Positions 15,488 through 24,599 of a stretch of DNA of 27,145 bases are shown one piece after another. This stretch comes from CAZFHZ01 sp964519015. Lineage in GTDB: Bacteria > Blakebacterota > Blakebacteria > Blakebacterales > CAYUVJ01. Each line of letters begins with the position of its first letter. Positions within the stretch are counted from its first letter, which is position 1. The stretch covers positions 1-27,145 of the forward strand of contig CAZFHZ010000041.1 in NCBI GenBank assembly GCA_964519015.1. The letters are read 5' to 3'. A program made the position numbers and the translations under genes. Below the pieces are notes generated by a model, which was given only the letters and a program-made list of their open reading frames with translations, was not told where the DNA came from and did no database searches.

Positions 15488-17404
15488 TCACACGATCACC
15501 CAGAGCAGGATCAGAATGGCGCCGGCCGCCAGCGCCAGGGCGTACTCCCCCACATGTCCCCGTTGCAGTCCACCGGTCCGGCCGGCCGCCCAGAGCGTGG
15601 TCTCCCCGGTGCCGTGGACGACCCCGTCGATGCCGGCCACGTCGAAGGCCCGGTAGAGCCACTTGCTGGCGTTCCTGAGCGGGCTGGAGATGAAGAGGAA
15701 GTAGAACTCATCGAAGTAGTACTTCTGCCGGAGCACCTTCCAGAGGCCGGGGATCCGGGTGGCCGGCACCTCCGGCAGCGGTTCGGGACGGGCATACCAG
15801 CGCCGGGCCAGCCACAGGCCGGCCAGCGCCAGCACCACCGAGAGGGCCATGAGGGCGAGCTGGAAGCCGGCGCCCCCCCCGGCGGCCTCCCCGTGGGCGG
15901 CGGCGTGGGGGCTCCCGGACAGCGCGCTCCCGACCCACTCCTGGAACCAGGCCCCACCCCCCAGCACTCGGGGGAGCCCCAGGAATCCCCCCAGCGTGGC
16001 CAGCACCGCCAGGGCGGCCAGCGGGAGGGTCATCACGGGGGGGGATTCATGGGGATGTACCCGCTCCGGGAAGCGGCTGGGACCGTGGAAGGTCAGGTAG
16101 ATCAACCGGAAACTGTAGAGACCGGTCAGCACCGCGGTGAGCGCTCCGACCCCCCAGAGGACCGGGTTGCCGAAGGGCCCCGCCCAGGCTTCGTAGAGGA
16201 TCTCGTCCTTACTGAAGAAACCGGCGAAGAGGGGGATCCCGGCCAGCGCCAGAGCGCCGGCCAGCATGGTCAGCCAGGTCACGGGCAGGGCCTGGCGCAG
16301 CCCCCCCATCTCGCGCAGGTCCTGCCGGTCGCCCAGGGCGTGGATGACCGAACCGGCGCCCAGGAAGAGGAGGGCCTTGAAAAAGGCGTGGGTGACAAGG
16401 TGGAAGATGCCGACCGCGAACGCCCCCGTCCCCAGGGCCAGGAACATGTAGCCGAGCTGGCTCACCGTGGAGTAGGCCAGCACCCGTTTGATGTCGGTCT
16501 GGGCCACCGCGATGGTGCCCGCCATGAGCGCGGTGGTCGCCCCCACCGCGGCGACCAGGTTGAGGGTGATCGGAGCGAGCAGGTAGAGCGGGGACATGCG
16601 GGCGACCAGGTAGACCCCGGCGGTGACCATGGTGGCCGCGTGGATGAGGGCGGAGACCGGGGTCGGACCCTCCATCGCGTCGGGGAGCCAGACGTGGAGG
16701 GGCAACTGGGCGCTCTTGCCGGTGGCCCCGGCGAAGAGGAGCAGGGTGATCAGCACGGCCAGGCCGCTCCCGCTCCCCAGCACGGTCGGCGCCTGGTAGA
16801 GGATGGTGCGGATCTCGAAGGTCCCGAAGGTGGTGAAGAGCAGCAGCAGGGCGACCAGGAAGGCGGCGTCCCCGATCCGGTTGACGATAAAGGCCTTCTG
16901 GCCGGCATCGGCGGCGCTGTCCCGCTGGAACCAGAACCCGATCAGCAGGTAGGAGCAGAGGCCCACCCCCTCCCAGCCGATGAAGAGCAGGGGGAGGGAG
17001 TCGGAGAGCACGAGCAGGAGCATGGCGAAGGTGAAGAGGTTCAGTTGGGTGAAGAAACGCCCGAAACCCTCATCGCCGTGCATGTACCCGATCGAATAGA
17101 CGTGGATCAGGAAGGCCACTCCGCTGACGGTCAGGATCATGACCGCCGAGAGGGCATCCAGCCAGAGGGCCGCGTCGATACGCACCGCTCCGGCCGAGAT
17201 CAACTCGAAGAGCACGACCCGCACCCCTTCACTTCCGGACGTCCGCAATCCCAGCACCGCGACCAGGGCGGCCAGGAAGGCGCCCCCCACCACCGCGGAG
17301 GCCACGCCCCCCACCACCCGCTCGGGGAGGCGGCGTCCGGCCGCCAGGCCGAAGAGGACGCCGGCCAGCGGGAGGAGCAGCACGGACAGGAGGGCGATCG
17401 CCAT
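15488..17404 (-). CDS. nuoL: NADH-quinone oxidoreductase subunit L
   Basis: A 638-residue subunit, the distal antiporter-like unit of the complex I membrane arm, with the long lateral helix expected in its C-terminal part. Signatures include FIGWEGVGLCSYLLIGFW, KSAQLPLHVWLPDAMEGPTP (split here at the usual channel motif), HAATMVTAGVYLVAR and DIKRVLAYSTVSQLGYM. About sixteen helices are present and the length is normal (E. coli about 613). It starts 3 bases after the nuoK stop. A region near 495-560 rich in Ala, Gly and His is a loop before the lateral helix. Confidence 0.97.
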   Translation of the reverse strand: MAIALLSVLLLPLAGVLFGLAAGRRLPERVVGGVASAVVGGAFLAALVAVLGLRTSGSEGVRVVLFELISAGAVRIDAALWLDALSAVMILTVSGVAFLIHVYSIGYMHGDEGFGRFFTQLNLFTFAMLLLVLSDSLPLLFIGWEGVGLCSYLLIGFWFQRDSAADAGQKAFIVNRIGDAAFLVALLLLFTTFGTFEIRTILYQAPTVLGSGSGLAVLITLLLFAGATGKSAQLPLHVWLPDAMEGPTPVSALIHAATMVTAGVYLVARMSPLYLLAPITLNLVAAVGATTALMAGTIAVAQTDIKRVLAYSTVSQLGYMFLALGTGAFAVGIFHLVTHAFFKALLFLGAGSVIHALGDRQDLREMGGLRQALPVTWLTMLAGALALAGIPLFAGFFSKDEILYEAWAGPFGNPVLWGVGALTAVLTGLYSFRLIYLTFHGPSRFPERVHPHESPPVMTLPLAALAVLATLGGFLGLPRVLGGGAWFQEWVGSALSGSPHAAAHGEAAGGGAGFQLALMALSVVLALAGLWLARRWYARPEPLPEVPATRIPGLWKVLRQKYYFDEFYFLFISSPLRNASKWLYRAFDVAGIDGVVHGTGETTLWAAGRTGGLQRGHVGEYALALAAGAILILLWVIV

Positions 17405-17407
17405 CGT

Positions 17408-17707
17408 CTATCCCCGCATCAGGGTGAGGTCGTCGGTGTCGACGGTCCCGCGCTGGCGGGCCACCTGGACCACCAGGGCGAGTCCCACGGCCGCTTCGGC
17501 GGCGGCCACCGCGATGACCAGGAAGGCCAGCACCTGACCGTCCGGGTCGGGGAGGAACCGGCTGAAGGCGACCAGGGCCAGGTTGGCCGCGTTCAGCATC
17601 AGCTCCACGCTCATCAGGATCACTACCACGTTGCGGCGCAGCAGCACCCCGGCCACCCCCAGACCGAAGAGCAGGGCGCTCAGCACCAGGTAGCCCTCCA
17701 GACCCAT
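17408..17707 (-). CDS. nuoK: NADH-quinone oxidoreductase subunit K
   Basis: A 99-residue, three-helix subunit of the complex I membrane arm. The two buried glutamates needed for proton transfer are present: Glu35 (SVELMLNAANLALVAF) and Glu71 (AAAEAAVGLAL). The junction with nuoJ reads GTGATGGGT: either the ATG at 17707, sharing one base with the nuoJ TGA, or the GTG one codon earlier could be used. The ATG is preferred. Length matches the family (about 100). Confidence 0.97.
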   Translation of the reverse strand: MGLEGYLVLSALLFGLGVAGVLLRRNVVVILMSVELMLNAANLALVAFSRFLPDPDGQVLAFLVIAVAAAEAAVGLALVVQVARQRGTVDTDDLTLMRG

Positions 17708-18276
17708 CACGACGCCCTCTCCTCCCCGCGATCCATCGGACCCTCCAATTCCAGTCCCGGAGGGGGACGCAGGACCGGCCAGCGCGGGCGGGTGGCCACC
17801 AAGGCTCCCACGATGGCCGCCAGCAGGAGCACGCTGAGCAGCTCGAAGGGGATCAGGTATCGGGTCAGCAGGACCCGCCCGCTCCCCTCCACGGTGCCGA
17901 AGTCGGCCGGCAGTCCCCCTGCGGGGCCCCCAGCCGGGAGCAGGTGCACCACCGCCAGGGCGGCCAGCAGCAGCCCCATCAGGGTGCCGGTCAGAGCGGC
18001 GATCCAGCGACGCAGCGGACGGAGCGAGAAGGGACTCTCCACCCCGACGTTGAGCAGGAAGAGGACGAAGAGGAAGAGGACCATCACCGCGCCGGCGTAG
18101 ACCATGACCTGGATCAGAGCGAGGAAGGAGGCGCTCAGCCCCAGGTAGAGCAGGGCGAGCACGAACATGACCAGGATAAGGGCGAGCGCGCTCTTGACCG
18201 GGTTGCGGTGGAGCACCACGAAGGCGGCTCCGGTCAGGGCGAGGACGGCCAGCAGATAGAAGAGCGGGGCCGGCAC
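17707..18276 (-). CDS. nuoJ: NADH-quinone oxidoreductase subunit J
   Basis: A 189-residue, five-helix membrane subunit of complex I. The conserved third-helix block VMVYAGAVMVLFLFVLFLL is present and contains the glycine about which helix 3 is distorted during turnover in known structures. NPVKSALALI at about 25-34 is also typical. It begins with GTG (18276), four bases after the nuoI stop; no ATG lies at a sensible place. The C-terminal tail is short, polar and acidic. It shares its stop with the nuoK start (TGATG). Confidence 0.95.
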   Translation of the reverse strand: MPAPLFYLLAVLALTGAAFVVLHRNPVKSALALILVMFVLALLYLGLSASFLALIQVMVYAGAVMVLFLFVLFLLNVGVESPFSLRPLRRWIAALTGTLMGLLLAALAVVHLLPAGGPAGGLPADFGTVEGSGRVLLTRYLIPFELLSVLLLAAIVGALVATRPRWPVLRPPPGLELEGPMDRGEERAS

Positions 18277-18280
18277 GGCA

Positions 18281-18793
18281 CTACTCCGGGAACTTCAACG
18301 GGCTACCCTCCGGCTCGAGCAGGCGGTCTTTCCCGTAGATGAAGTGGTCGAGGTCGGTATCGGCGGTTTCCCATTCTCCCTCCAGGTAGATCGCACCGCA
18401 GGGACACGCCTCCTGGCACAGCCCGCAGAAGATACACCGCAGCATGTTGATCTCATAGACGCGGGCGTACTTCTCCTCAGCATAGCGGTCACGCTCCCCG
18501 GGAGCGGCCTCGGCCGCCTCGATGTGGATGGCGTTGGCCGGGCAGGCGTAGGCGCACAGGAAGCAGGCGGTGCAGCGCTCCCGTCCCTGCTCGTCCCGCT
18601 TGAGCACATGCAGGCCCCGGAAACGCGGGGCGACCTCGGGACGCTCCTCGGGATAGAGCACGGTCCAGCGGGGGCTGAAGAAGTGACGGATGGTAACCGC
18701 CATCCCGCGTACCACCGCCGGCAGGTAGAGCCGCTCCAGCCAGGTCATCTCGCGGCGCCAGCCGTGCTTCGGTCTCGGGATCTTGGAGGCCAT
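18281..18793 (-). CDS. nuoI: NADH-quinone oxidoreductase subunit I (8Fe ferredoxin)
   Basis: A 170-residue peripheral-arm subunit that binds clusters N6a and N6b and hands electrons to N2 in NuoB. Both CxxCxxCxxxCP motifs are intact: Cys74, 77, 80, 84 and Cys120, 123, 126, 130. The second motif is followed by CGAIYLE, where many homologues have TEAI, adding an extra cysteine (Cys132). The N-terminal amphipathic segment (about 15-45) attaches it to the membrane. The ATG at 18793 has GAGG just upstream, and the gene starts seven bases after the nuoH stop. Confidence 0.97.
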   Translation of the reverse strand: MASKIPRPKHGWRREMTWLERLYLPAVVRGMAVTIRHFFSPRWTVLYPEERPEVAPRFRGLHVLKRDEQGRERCTACFLCAYACPANAIHIEAAEAAPGERDRYAEEKYARVYEINMLRCIFCGLCQEACPCGAIYLEGEWETADTDLDHFIYGKDRLLEPEGSPLKFPE

Positions 18794-18800
18794 GGTCGCC

Positions 18801-19844
18801 TCACGCTCCCCACAGCAGCAGCACCACGGCGGTCGCGAGCAGGTTGACCAGCCCCAGGGGGAGGAGCGCCTTCCAGCCTAGTCGCATGAGCTGATCGAAA
18901 CGGAACCGCGGGATCGTCCAGCGGACCCAGATGTAGAGGAAGATGAAGGCGGCCGTCTTGACCGCCATCACCAGCAGGCCGGCCAGGGCATGGAAGGCGG
19001 GGTGGCCGGCCAGCAGGCCCAGGCCGGGAAAGTGCCAGCCGCCGAAGTAGAGGGCGACCATCAGGGCGCTGGCCGCGATCATGTGGGCGTACTCGGCCAT
19101 CTGGAAGAGTCCCAGCTGCATGCTCCCGTACTCGGTCTGGTAGCCCCCGACCAGCTCCTGCTCCGCCTCCGGCAGGTCGAAGGGGATGCGGTGCGACTCG
19201 GCGAAGGCGGCGACCAGGAAGAGGATGAAACCGAGCGGCTGCCGCCAGACGTTCCAGGCCCAGAGGGAGGACTGGTCGGCCACGATCGAGGACATGCGCA
19301 CGGTCCCGGTTACCAGCAGGAGGGCTACTACCGCCAGCCCCATGGCGACCTCGTAGGAGATCATCATGGCTGCAGCGCGCATCCCGCCGAAGATGCTGTA
19401 CTTGTTGTTGGAGCCCCAGCCGGCGATGATCACGCCGTACACGGCGAAGGAGGCCACGGCCAGGAAGTAGAGGAGCCCGAAGTCGGGGTCGGCCACCTGG
19501 AGGGGGATGCGCAATCCCGCCAGCGACAGGTCGGGCCCGAGGGGGATGACCCCGATCAGCACCATCGCCGGCACGAATGAGGCCCACGGGGCGAGCCGGT
19601 AGAGGAAGCGGTCGGTGAAGCGGGGGACGAAGTCTTCCTTGAAGAGGAACTTGATGCCGTCGGCCAGCGGCTGGAGCAGTCCCCAGGGGCCGGCCCGGTT
19701 GGGACCGGGGCGCCCCTGCATGAACCCGGCGAAGCGCCGTTCGAAGAAGGTGGTATAGGCCACCCCCCCCAGCAGACCCACCAGCACCACCCCGCTCAGG
19801 ACGATGTCCACCAGAGCATCGAGGCCGGTATAGGGGGCCGTCAT
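18801..19844 (-). CDS. nuoH: NADH-quinone oxidoreductase subunit H
   Basis: A 347-residue membrane subunit that forms the floor of the quinone chamber and joins the two arms of complex I. The most conserved block, FFERRFAGFMQGRPGPNR (33-50), is followed by LLQPLADGIKFLFKED, both hallmarks of NuoH. A later loop, ESHRIPFDLPEAEQELVGGY, carries the conserved acidic residues facing the quinone site. About eight helices are present. The start is the ATG at 19844 overlapping the nuoG stop (ATGA); a much longer open frame upstream in this register is a shadow of nuoG. Confidence 0.97.
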   Translation of the reverse strand: MTAPYTGLDALVDIVLSGVVLVGLLGGVAYTTFFERRFAGFMQGRPGPNRAGPWGLLQPLADGIKFLFKEDFVPRFTDRFLYRLAPWASFVPAMVLIGVIPLGPDLSLAGLRIPLQVADPDFGLLYFLAVASFAVYGVIIAGWGSNNKYSIFGGMRAAAMMISYEVAMGLAVVALLLVTGTVRMSSIVADQSSLWAWNVWRQPLGFILFLVAAFAESHRIPFDLPEAEQELVGGYQTEYGSMQLGLFQMAEYAHMIAASALMVALYFGGWHFPGLGLLAGHPAFHALAGLLVMAVKTAAFIFLYIWVRWTIPRFRFDQLMRLGWKALLPLGLVNLLATAVVLLLWGA

Positions 19845-21481
19845 GGGTTCCTCTCCTCCAGCCGCATCCCATCGGCCGGGAGGTTCTCCCAGTCGAGCCG
19901 GGCGAAGGAGGGCACATCGGCCGACATGGCCCGCCGGATGGCCGCGATCCCCTCCAGCCGGGGGACCGCCCCGGTCCGGGCGGCCAGAGAGGCCAGCACG
20001 TCGGCCTCGGGATGCGCCTCCCCCGGCGGTTCGAGGGCGGGGCGGAAACACTGGAGATGACCGTCGCCGTTGATGAAGGTCCCCTCCTTCTCCAGCCAGA
20101 CCGCACCCGGCAGGACCAGGTCGGCCAGGGCGGAGGTGGCGGTCACCCGGCTGGTCAGCACCGTCAGGTGGCGCAGCCCCGAGAGCGCCCGGCGGCGGGG
20201 CTCGTCCAGGTCGGCCCCCAGTACGATCAGGTCTTGCAGCTCCCCGCTGCCGATCCGACCCAGCAGCTCGTCCACCCCGGGAGTCGGGCCCAGCACTTCT
20301 TCCACCCCGCGGGTGTTGGGGTTGGGATCCAGTCGGTGGAGGAAGTCGCCCTTCTGTTGCGGGTCGATCCGCCCCGACGGGCCGTACCACACGGCGACCT
20401 GCCCGCCCAGCCCGCGCACCAGGTGGCCGAGCAGCCAGGCCTCCTCGCAGGTGGCGGTGGCGGCCACGATCGCTCCCAGTCCGCCCCGGAGGTCCTCCTT
20501 GAGGCGGCGTTCCGCCTCGGTCAGGGCGGCCGTCCAGCAGGGCTGGTGGCATTCTTTGTCGCGTCCGAGGACCGGGTGGAGCTGGCGCTCCGACTCGATC
20601 CACTCCCAGCCGAAACGGCCGATATCGCACATCCACCAGTCGTTCACCTGCAGGTTGGCGCGGGGACGCAGGCGGGCCACCCGGCCCTGGTAGCGGTCCA
20701 CCCAGACCGAACAGCCGGTGCTGCAGGCGGCGCAGACCGAAGGGAACGTCTCCAGGTAGAAGGCGCGGGCGCGGTAGAGGAAGGGCCTGGTCACCAGGGC
20801 GCCCACCGGGCAGACGTCGGCCAGGCATCCCTGGTAATTGTGGGAGAGGTTGTGCTCGAGGTAGGTCCCCACGTCCACCTCGGCGCCGCGCTCGTAGAGG
20901 GCGAACGCCTCGCCGCCCTCCACCTCGCGCAGGAACCGGACGCAGCGGGTGCAGTGGATGCAGCGGTTCATGTACATCTTCAACCGCTCGCTGAACACCT
21001 TGACCGGATAGGTGCGCTTGGAGAGCTCGTGTCGCGGCTCGCCCCGGCCGTACTCGAAGGAGTTGTCCTGCAGCATGCACTCCCCCGCCTTGTCGCACCA
21101 CGGGCAGTCGAGCGGGTGGTTGAGCAGCAGGAACTCCATGACTCCCCGGCGGGCCTCGAGGATCGCCGGGGTGTCTGTCCTGACCGCCATCCCCTCGGCC
21201 ACCGGCAGGATGCAGGAGGGTTCCAGGCTGTTGCGCCCCTCAATCTGCACCAGGCACATCCGGCAGTTCCCCTCCGGGCTCAGGCCGGGGTGGAAGCAGA
21301 AGTAGGGGATCTTGATCCCGTGGCTGAGGGCGGCCTGAAGGATAGTGGTTCCCTTGGGGACCCGCACCGGCACCCCGTCGATGGTGAGCGCGATCTCCTC
21401 GGCCGAGGCGGGAAGCCGGACGACGGGGGCTTCCCCCTCGCCCATGTGGGCCTTGAGTGCTTCCTTGCGGCCCCGGATCAT
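19841..21481 (-). CDS. nuoG: NADH-quinone oxidoreductase subunit G
   Basis: A 546-residue peripheral-arm subunit. Four cluster sites are visible: [2Fe-2S] N1b (Cys62, 73, 76, 90); N5 with its unusual histidine (His122, Cys126, 129, 135); N4 (Cys174, 177, 180, 224); and the optional N7 (Cys250, 253, 257, then exactly 27 residues to Cys285). The remainder is a shortened molybdopterin-oxidoreductase-like domain without cofactor residues, well below the ~780-910 residues of T. thermophilus or E. coli NuoG. Start is the ATG at 21481 overlapping the nuoF stop (ATGA). An N-terminal extension of about 30 residues precedes the ferredoxin domain. Confidence 0.96.
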   Translation of the reverse strand: MIRGRKEALKAHMGEGEAPVVRLPASAEEIALTIDGVPVRVPKGTTILQAALSHGIKIPYFCFHPGLSPEGNCRMCLVQIEGRNSLEPSCILPVAEGMAVRTDTPAILEARRGVMEFLLLNHPLDCPWCDKAGECMLQDNSFEYGRGEPRHELSKRTYPVKVFSERLKMYMNRCIHCTRCVRFLREVEGGEAFALYERGAEVDVGTYLEHNLSHNYQGCLADVCPVGALVTRPFLYRARAFYLETFPSVCAACSTGCSVWVDRYQGRVARLRPRANLQVNDWWMCDIGRFGWEWIESERQLHPVLGRDKECHQPCWTAALTEAERRLKEDLRGGLGAIVAATATCEEAWLLGHLVRGLGGQVAVWYGPSGRIDPQQKGDFLHRLDPNPNTRGVEEVLGPTPGVDELLGRIGSGELQDLIVLGADLDEPRRRALSGLRHLTVLTSRVTATSALADLVLPGAVWLEKEGTFINGDGHLQCFRPALEPPGEAHPEADVLASLAARTGAVPRLEGIAAIRRAMSADVPSFARLDWENLPADGMRLEERNP

Positions 21482-22776
21482 GCCGTCCTCACAGTGGCAC
21501 CGTTGCAGCGCGCCTCGAACTCGGGCCGGAACTTGCGGATGGCCGCGGCTACCGGGCCGGCGGCGGCATCGCCGAAGGCGCAGATGGTGTGCCCGGAGAT
21601 GTGCCGGGTCACGTCGGCCAGCAGGTCGATGTCGGCGATCGTGCCGGTGCCGGCTGCGATCCCCTCGAGCAGGCGGACCATCCAGCGGCAGCCCTCGCGG
21701 CAGGGGGTGCACTGCCCGCAGCTCTCGTGGGCGTAGAAGCGGGCGACGTTGAGCACCACTTCGACGATGTCGTCCCCCTCATCGAGCACCACCGTCCCCC
21801 CCGATCCGAGGAAGGTCTTGAGGGCGGCGGCCGACTCGAAATCGATGCTGGCGTCCCGCACCTCGGCCGCGGTCAGCAGCGGGGTGGAGGTCCCCCCCGG
21901 GTAGAGCGCCTTGATCGGCCGGCCCCGCGAGGGGCCGCCGGCCAGCCCGTCGATCAGATCGCTCCACGGGAGGCCCATCTCCACTTCGTAGACCCCGGGA
22001 CGGGCGATCCGTCCGCTGATCGAAAAGAGCCGGGTCCCGGTGCTCTGCGCGGTGCCGTAACCGGCGTACCAGGCGGCGCCGTGGCGCAGGATACCCGGCA
22101 GGTTGCTCAGGGTCTCGACGTTGTTGACCACAGTGGGGGCCCCGTAGAGGCCGACGTTGGCCGGGAAGGGGGGGCGGACCCGCGGGTAGCCTCGCTTCCC
22201 CTCCAGCGAATTGAGCAGGGCGGTCTCCTCACCGCAGATGTAGGCCCCGGCGCCCAGGAAGAGGGTGATCTCGCACGCCCAGCCGGAACCGAGCACATCA
22301 CTTCCGGCCAAGGCGGCCGTGCGGGCCTCCTCCAGGCAGGCCTGGAGGCGTTCGGCCTCGCGGACGAACTCACCCCGCAGGTAGATGAAGGCGTAGTGGC
22401 TCCGGATCGCCCAGGCGGCGATGAGCACTCCCTCGAGCAGGGCGTGGGGGTTGTGACGCAGCAGCCAGCGATCCTTGAAGGTGCCCGGTTCCCCCTCGTC
22501 GGCGTTGCAGACCAGGTAGACGGGACGATCGGTCTGCCTCGGCACGAAGCCCCACTTGACCCCGGCCGGGAAGCCGGCCCCGCCCCGCCCGCGCAGGCCG
22601 CTCGCCTTGACCTCGGCGGTGACCGCGTCCGGTTCCATCCCCAGCGCCTTCTTCAGCCCCTCGTAGCCGTGGGACTTCGCCCGGTAGTCGGTCAGGGTGA
22701 AGATCCCGGCCAGCACCTCCGGGCTCATCAGGATGGGGGGTCGCCCCTGGCGGGTGCGGAAGCGGTCGGTGTTCAT
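21478..22776 (-). CDS. nuoF: NADH-quinone oxidoreductase subunit F (NADH/FMN binding)
   Basis: A 432-residue subunit where NADH reduces FMN, passing electrons to cluster N3. The glycine-rich FMN/NADH loop GLRGRGGAGFPAG is at 60-72 and NADEGEPGTFKDR at 91-103. Cluster N3 ligands are Cys353, Cys356, Cys359 (ESCGQCTPCREG) and Cys399 (HTICAFGD). Length is normal. The ATG at 22776 overlaps the nuoE stop (ATGA). The presence of nuoE and nuoF shows this is a true NADH-oxidising complex, not the 11-subunit ferredoxin- or F420-linked form. Confidence 0.97.
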   Translation of the reverse strand: MNTDRFRTRQGRPPILMSPEVLAGIFTLTDYRAKSHGYEGLKKALGMEPDAVTAEVKASGLRGRGGAGFPAGVKWGFVPRQTDRPVYLVCNADEGEPGTFKDRWLLRHNPHALLEGVLIAAWAIRSHYAFIYLRGEFVREAERLQACLEEARTAALAGSDVLGSGWACEITLFLGAGAYICGEETALLNSLEGKRGYPRVRPPFPANVGLYGAPTVVNNVETLSNLPGILRHGAAWYAGYGTAQSTGTRLFSISGRIARPGVYEVEMGLPWSDLIDGLAGGPSRGRPIKALYPGGTSTPLLTAAEVRDASIDFESAAALKTFLGSGGTVVLDEGDDIVEVVLNVARFYAHESCGQCTPCREGCRWMVRLLEGIAAGTGTIADIDLLADVTRHISGHTICAFGDAAAGPVAAAIRKFRPEFEARCNGATVRTA

Positions 22777-23318
22777 CGCTTCCCTTCCGCGAGGGTCCCC
22801 ACCGGTCCCCCCGGCACCCCCGAACCTCCGGGAGGGGTGCGTCCTTCCCGCAGGGCGGTCACGACCGCTTCGCACTGCTCCGGCCGGAAGGATTCGAAGT
22901 ACTCGTCGTCGATCATCACCCCGGGGGGAGTGCCGCAGCAGGCCAGGCACTCCACCGTGCGCAGGGTGATCAGGCCGTCCGGAGTGGTCTGGCCCGGCGC
23001 GATGCCCAGCACCCGCTGGAAGCTCGCTACCACTTCCCCGGCCCCGGCCAGAGTGCAGGAGAGGGTCCGGCAGACCCGGATGATGTGCCGCCCCCTGGGT
23101 GCGGGGTAGAGGTTGTCGTAGAAGGTCGCCACTCCCGCCACCACCGACTCGGGCAGGCGGAGTTCACTCCCGACCAGGGCGAGGACCTCACGGGGGAGGT
23201 GTCCGAACTCATCCTGGGCCAGCTTCAGGAGCGGGATGAGCAGGCTGCGGGGGTCGGGGTACTCCGACCTCAGCTGCGCGATCTTCGCCCGGGTCGGCTC
23301 GGAGAAGGTCGGGGGCAT
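22773..23318 (-). CDS. nuoE: NADH-quinone oxidoreductase subunit E
   Basis: A 181-residue thioredoxin-fold subunit carrying the [2Fe-2S] cluster N1a. Ligands are Cys83 and Cys88 (CRTLSC) and Cys124 and Cys128 (ECLACCG); Cys127 is an additional cysteine inside the second motif, where alanine or glycine is usual. The helical N-terminal domain with ATFYDNL (64-70) is typical. The last 25 or so residues form a Gly/Pro-rich tail. The ATG at 23318 shares one base with the nuoD stop (TGATG), and the stop overlaps nuoF. Confidence 0.96.
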   Translation of the reverse strand: MPPTFSEPTRAKIAQLRSEYPDPRSLLIPLLKLAQDEFGHLPREVLALVGSELRLPESVVAGVATFYDNLYPAPRGRHIIRVCRTLSCTLAGAGEVVASFQRVLGIAPGQTTPDGLITLRTVECLACCGTPPGVMIDDEYFESFRPEQCEAVVTALREGRTPPGGSGVPGGPVGTLAEGKR

Positions 23319-24586
23319 CAGCAGTCGAGCTCCCCGGCGATGACGTTCAGGCTCGAGATCACCGCGATGGCATCCGAGATGCTCCCTCCCACCAGCAGGT
23401 CACGGATCGCGCTGTAATAGTAGAAGCAGGGCCGGCGCACGTGCACCCGGTAGGGATTCCCTCCACCGTCGCTGACGATGAAGAAACCGAGCTCGCCGTT
23501 GGCGGCCTCGGTGCCCCGGTAGTACTCGCCGGCCGGCGGCCTCACCCCGTGCATGATCAGTTTGAAGTGATGGATCATGCTCTCCATCCCGGTGTAGACG
23601 TCCTGCTTCGAGGGGAGAGCCACCTTGGGGTCCTCCAGGCGCCACGGCCCGGCCGGGATGTTCTCCACCGCCTGGTCGATTATCCGCAGGCTCTCCAGCA
23701 TCTCGCGCATCCGCACCGTGTAGCGGTCCCAGCAGTCGCCCCGCTCACCGGTGGGGATGTCGAACTCGAACTCGTCGTAGCAGAGGTAGGGGGTGGCCTT
23801 GCGCACATCGTAGGCCACTCCGGTGGCCCGCAGGTTGGGACCGGTGAAACCGCAGGCCAGCGCCCGCTCGGCGGAGATGGCCCCGACCCCACGGGTACGG
23901 TCCATGAAGATGCGGTTGCGGGTCAGCACCTTGTCGAAATCGGTGAAGGTCTTCGGGAAACGCCGCAGGAACGCCCGCACGTCGTCCACGAAGTCGGGGG
24001 CCAGGTCGTGCTCCAGCCCGCCGATCCGGCCGAAGGTGGTGGTCAGGCGGGCCCCGGTCTGCTTCTCCAGGATCTGGTAGAGCCGCTCCCGCTCCTCGAA
24101 GAACCAGAGGAAGCCGGTGAAAGCCCCCAGGTCCACCCCCAGGATGCCCATCGAGATCAGGTGGTCCATGATGCGGGAGAGCTCGACGATGATGGTGCGC
24201 ACGTACTGTGCGCGCTTGGGCACCTCGAGTCCCATCATCTCCTCGACCGCCACCAGCCAGCCCACGTTGTTCATCGGAGCCGAGACGTAGTTCATCCGGT
24301 CGCAGCAGGTCAGGAACTGGGTGTAGGAGTAGACTTCCCCCAGCTTCTCGAACGCCCGGTGGAGGTAGCCGATGTGCGGATCCACATCGACGATTCGTTC
24401 TCCTTCGAGGGTCACGATGTTGTGCAGCACCCCGTGCATGGCGGGGTGGTAGGGGCCCAGGTTGAGGACCATGCGGTCCGACTGGGCCTCCTTCTGGTAG
24501 AGGTCGGACTCGGGGGGGACCGACTCCCAGTGGAGGGCGCTCGCCTCCATCTCGCGCAGGCGCTCCCGGTCGCTCCGGTGGGTCAT
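23318..24586 (-). CDS. nuoD: NADH-quinone oxidoreductase subunit D
   Basis: A 422-residue subunit, related to the large subunit of [NiFe] hydrogenases but without the metal site, which forms the quinone pocket with NuoB. GPYHPAMHG (44-52) holds the quinone-facing histidine loop; DRMNYVSAPMNN and GVDLGAFTGF follow in order. It is not fused to nuoC, unlike in E. coli. The final residues read GELDC, whereas I recall most homologues ending in an aspartate-arginine pair. The ATG at 24586 has AGGGG upstream and sits 13 bases after the nuoC stop. Confidence 0.97.
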   Translation of the reverse strand: MTHRSDRERLREMEASALHWESVPPESDLYQKEAQSDRMVLNLGPYHPAMHGVLHNIVTLEGERIVDVDPHIGYLHRAFEKLGEVYSYTQFLTCCDRMNYVSAPMNNVGWLVAVEEMMGLEVPKRAQYVRTIIVELSRIMDHLISMGILGVDLGAFTGFLWFFEERERLYQILEKQTGARLTTTFGRIGGLEHDLAPDFVDDVRAFLRRFPKTFTDFDKVLTRNRIFMDRTRGVGAISAERALACGFTGPNLRATGVAYDVRKATPYLCYDEFEFDIPTGERGDCWDRYTVRMREMLESLRIIDQAVENIPAGPWRLEDPKVALPSKQDVYTGMESMIHHFKLIMHGVRPPAGEYYRGTEAANGELGFFIVSDGGGNPYRVHVRRPCFYYYSAIRDLLVGGSISDAIAVISSLNVIAGELDC

Positions 24587-24599
24587 GGCCGCGGCCCCC

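Noticed and set aside
11936..18342. Several very long + strand open frames (up to 967 codons) opposite nuoI-nuoN and the isomerase
   Set aside because: Their translations are Gly/Gln/His/Glu/Arg-rich low complexity with no domain, and they lie exactly antisense to well-identified genes. High G+C removes stop codons from such frames.
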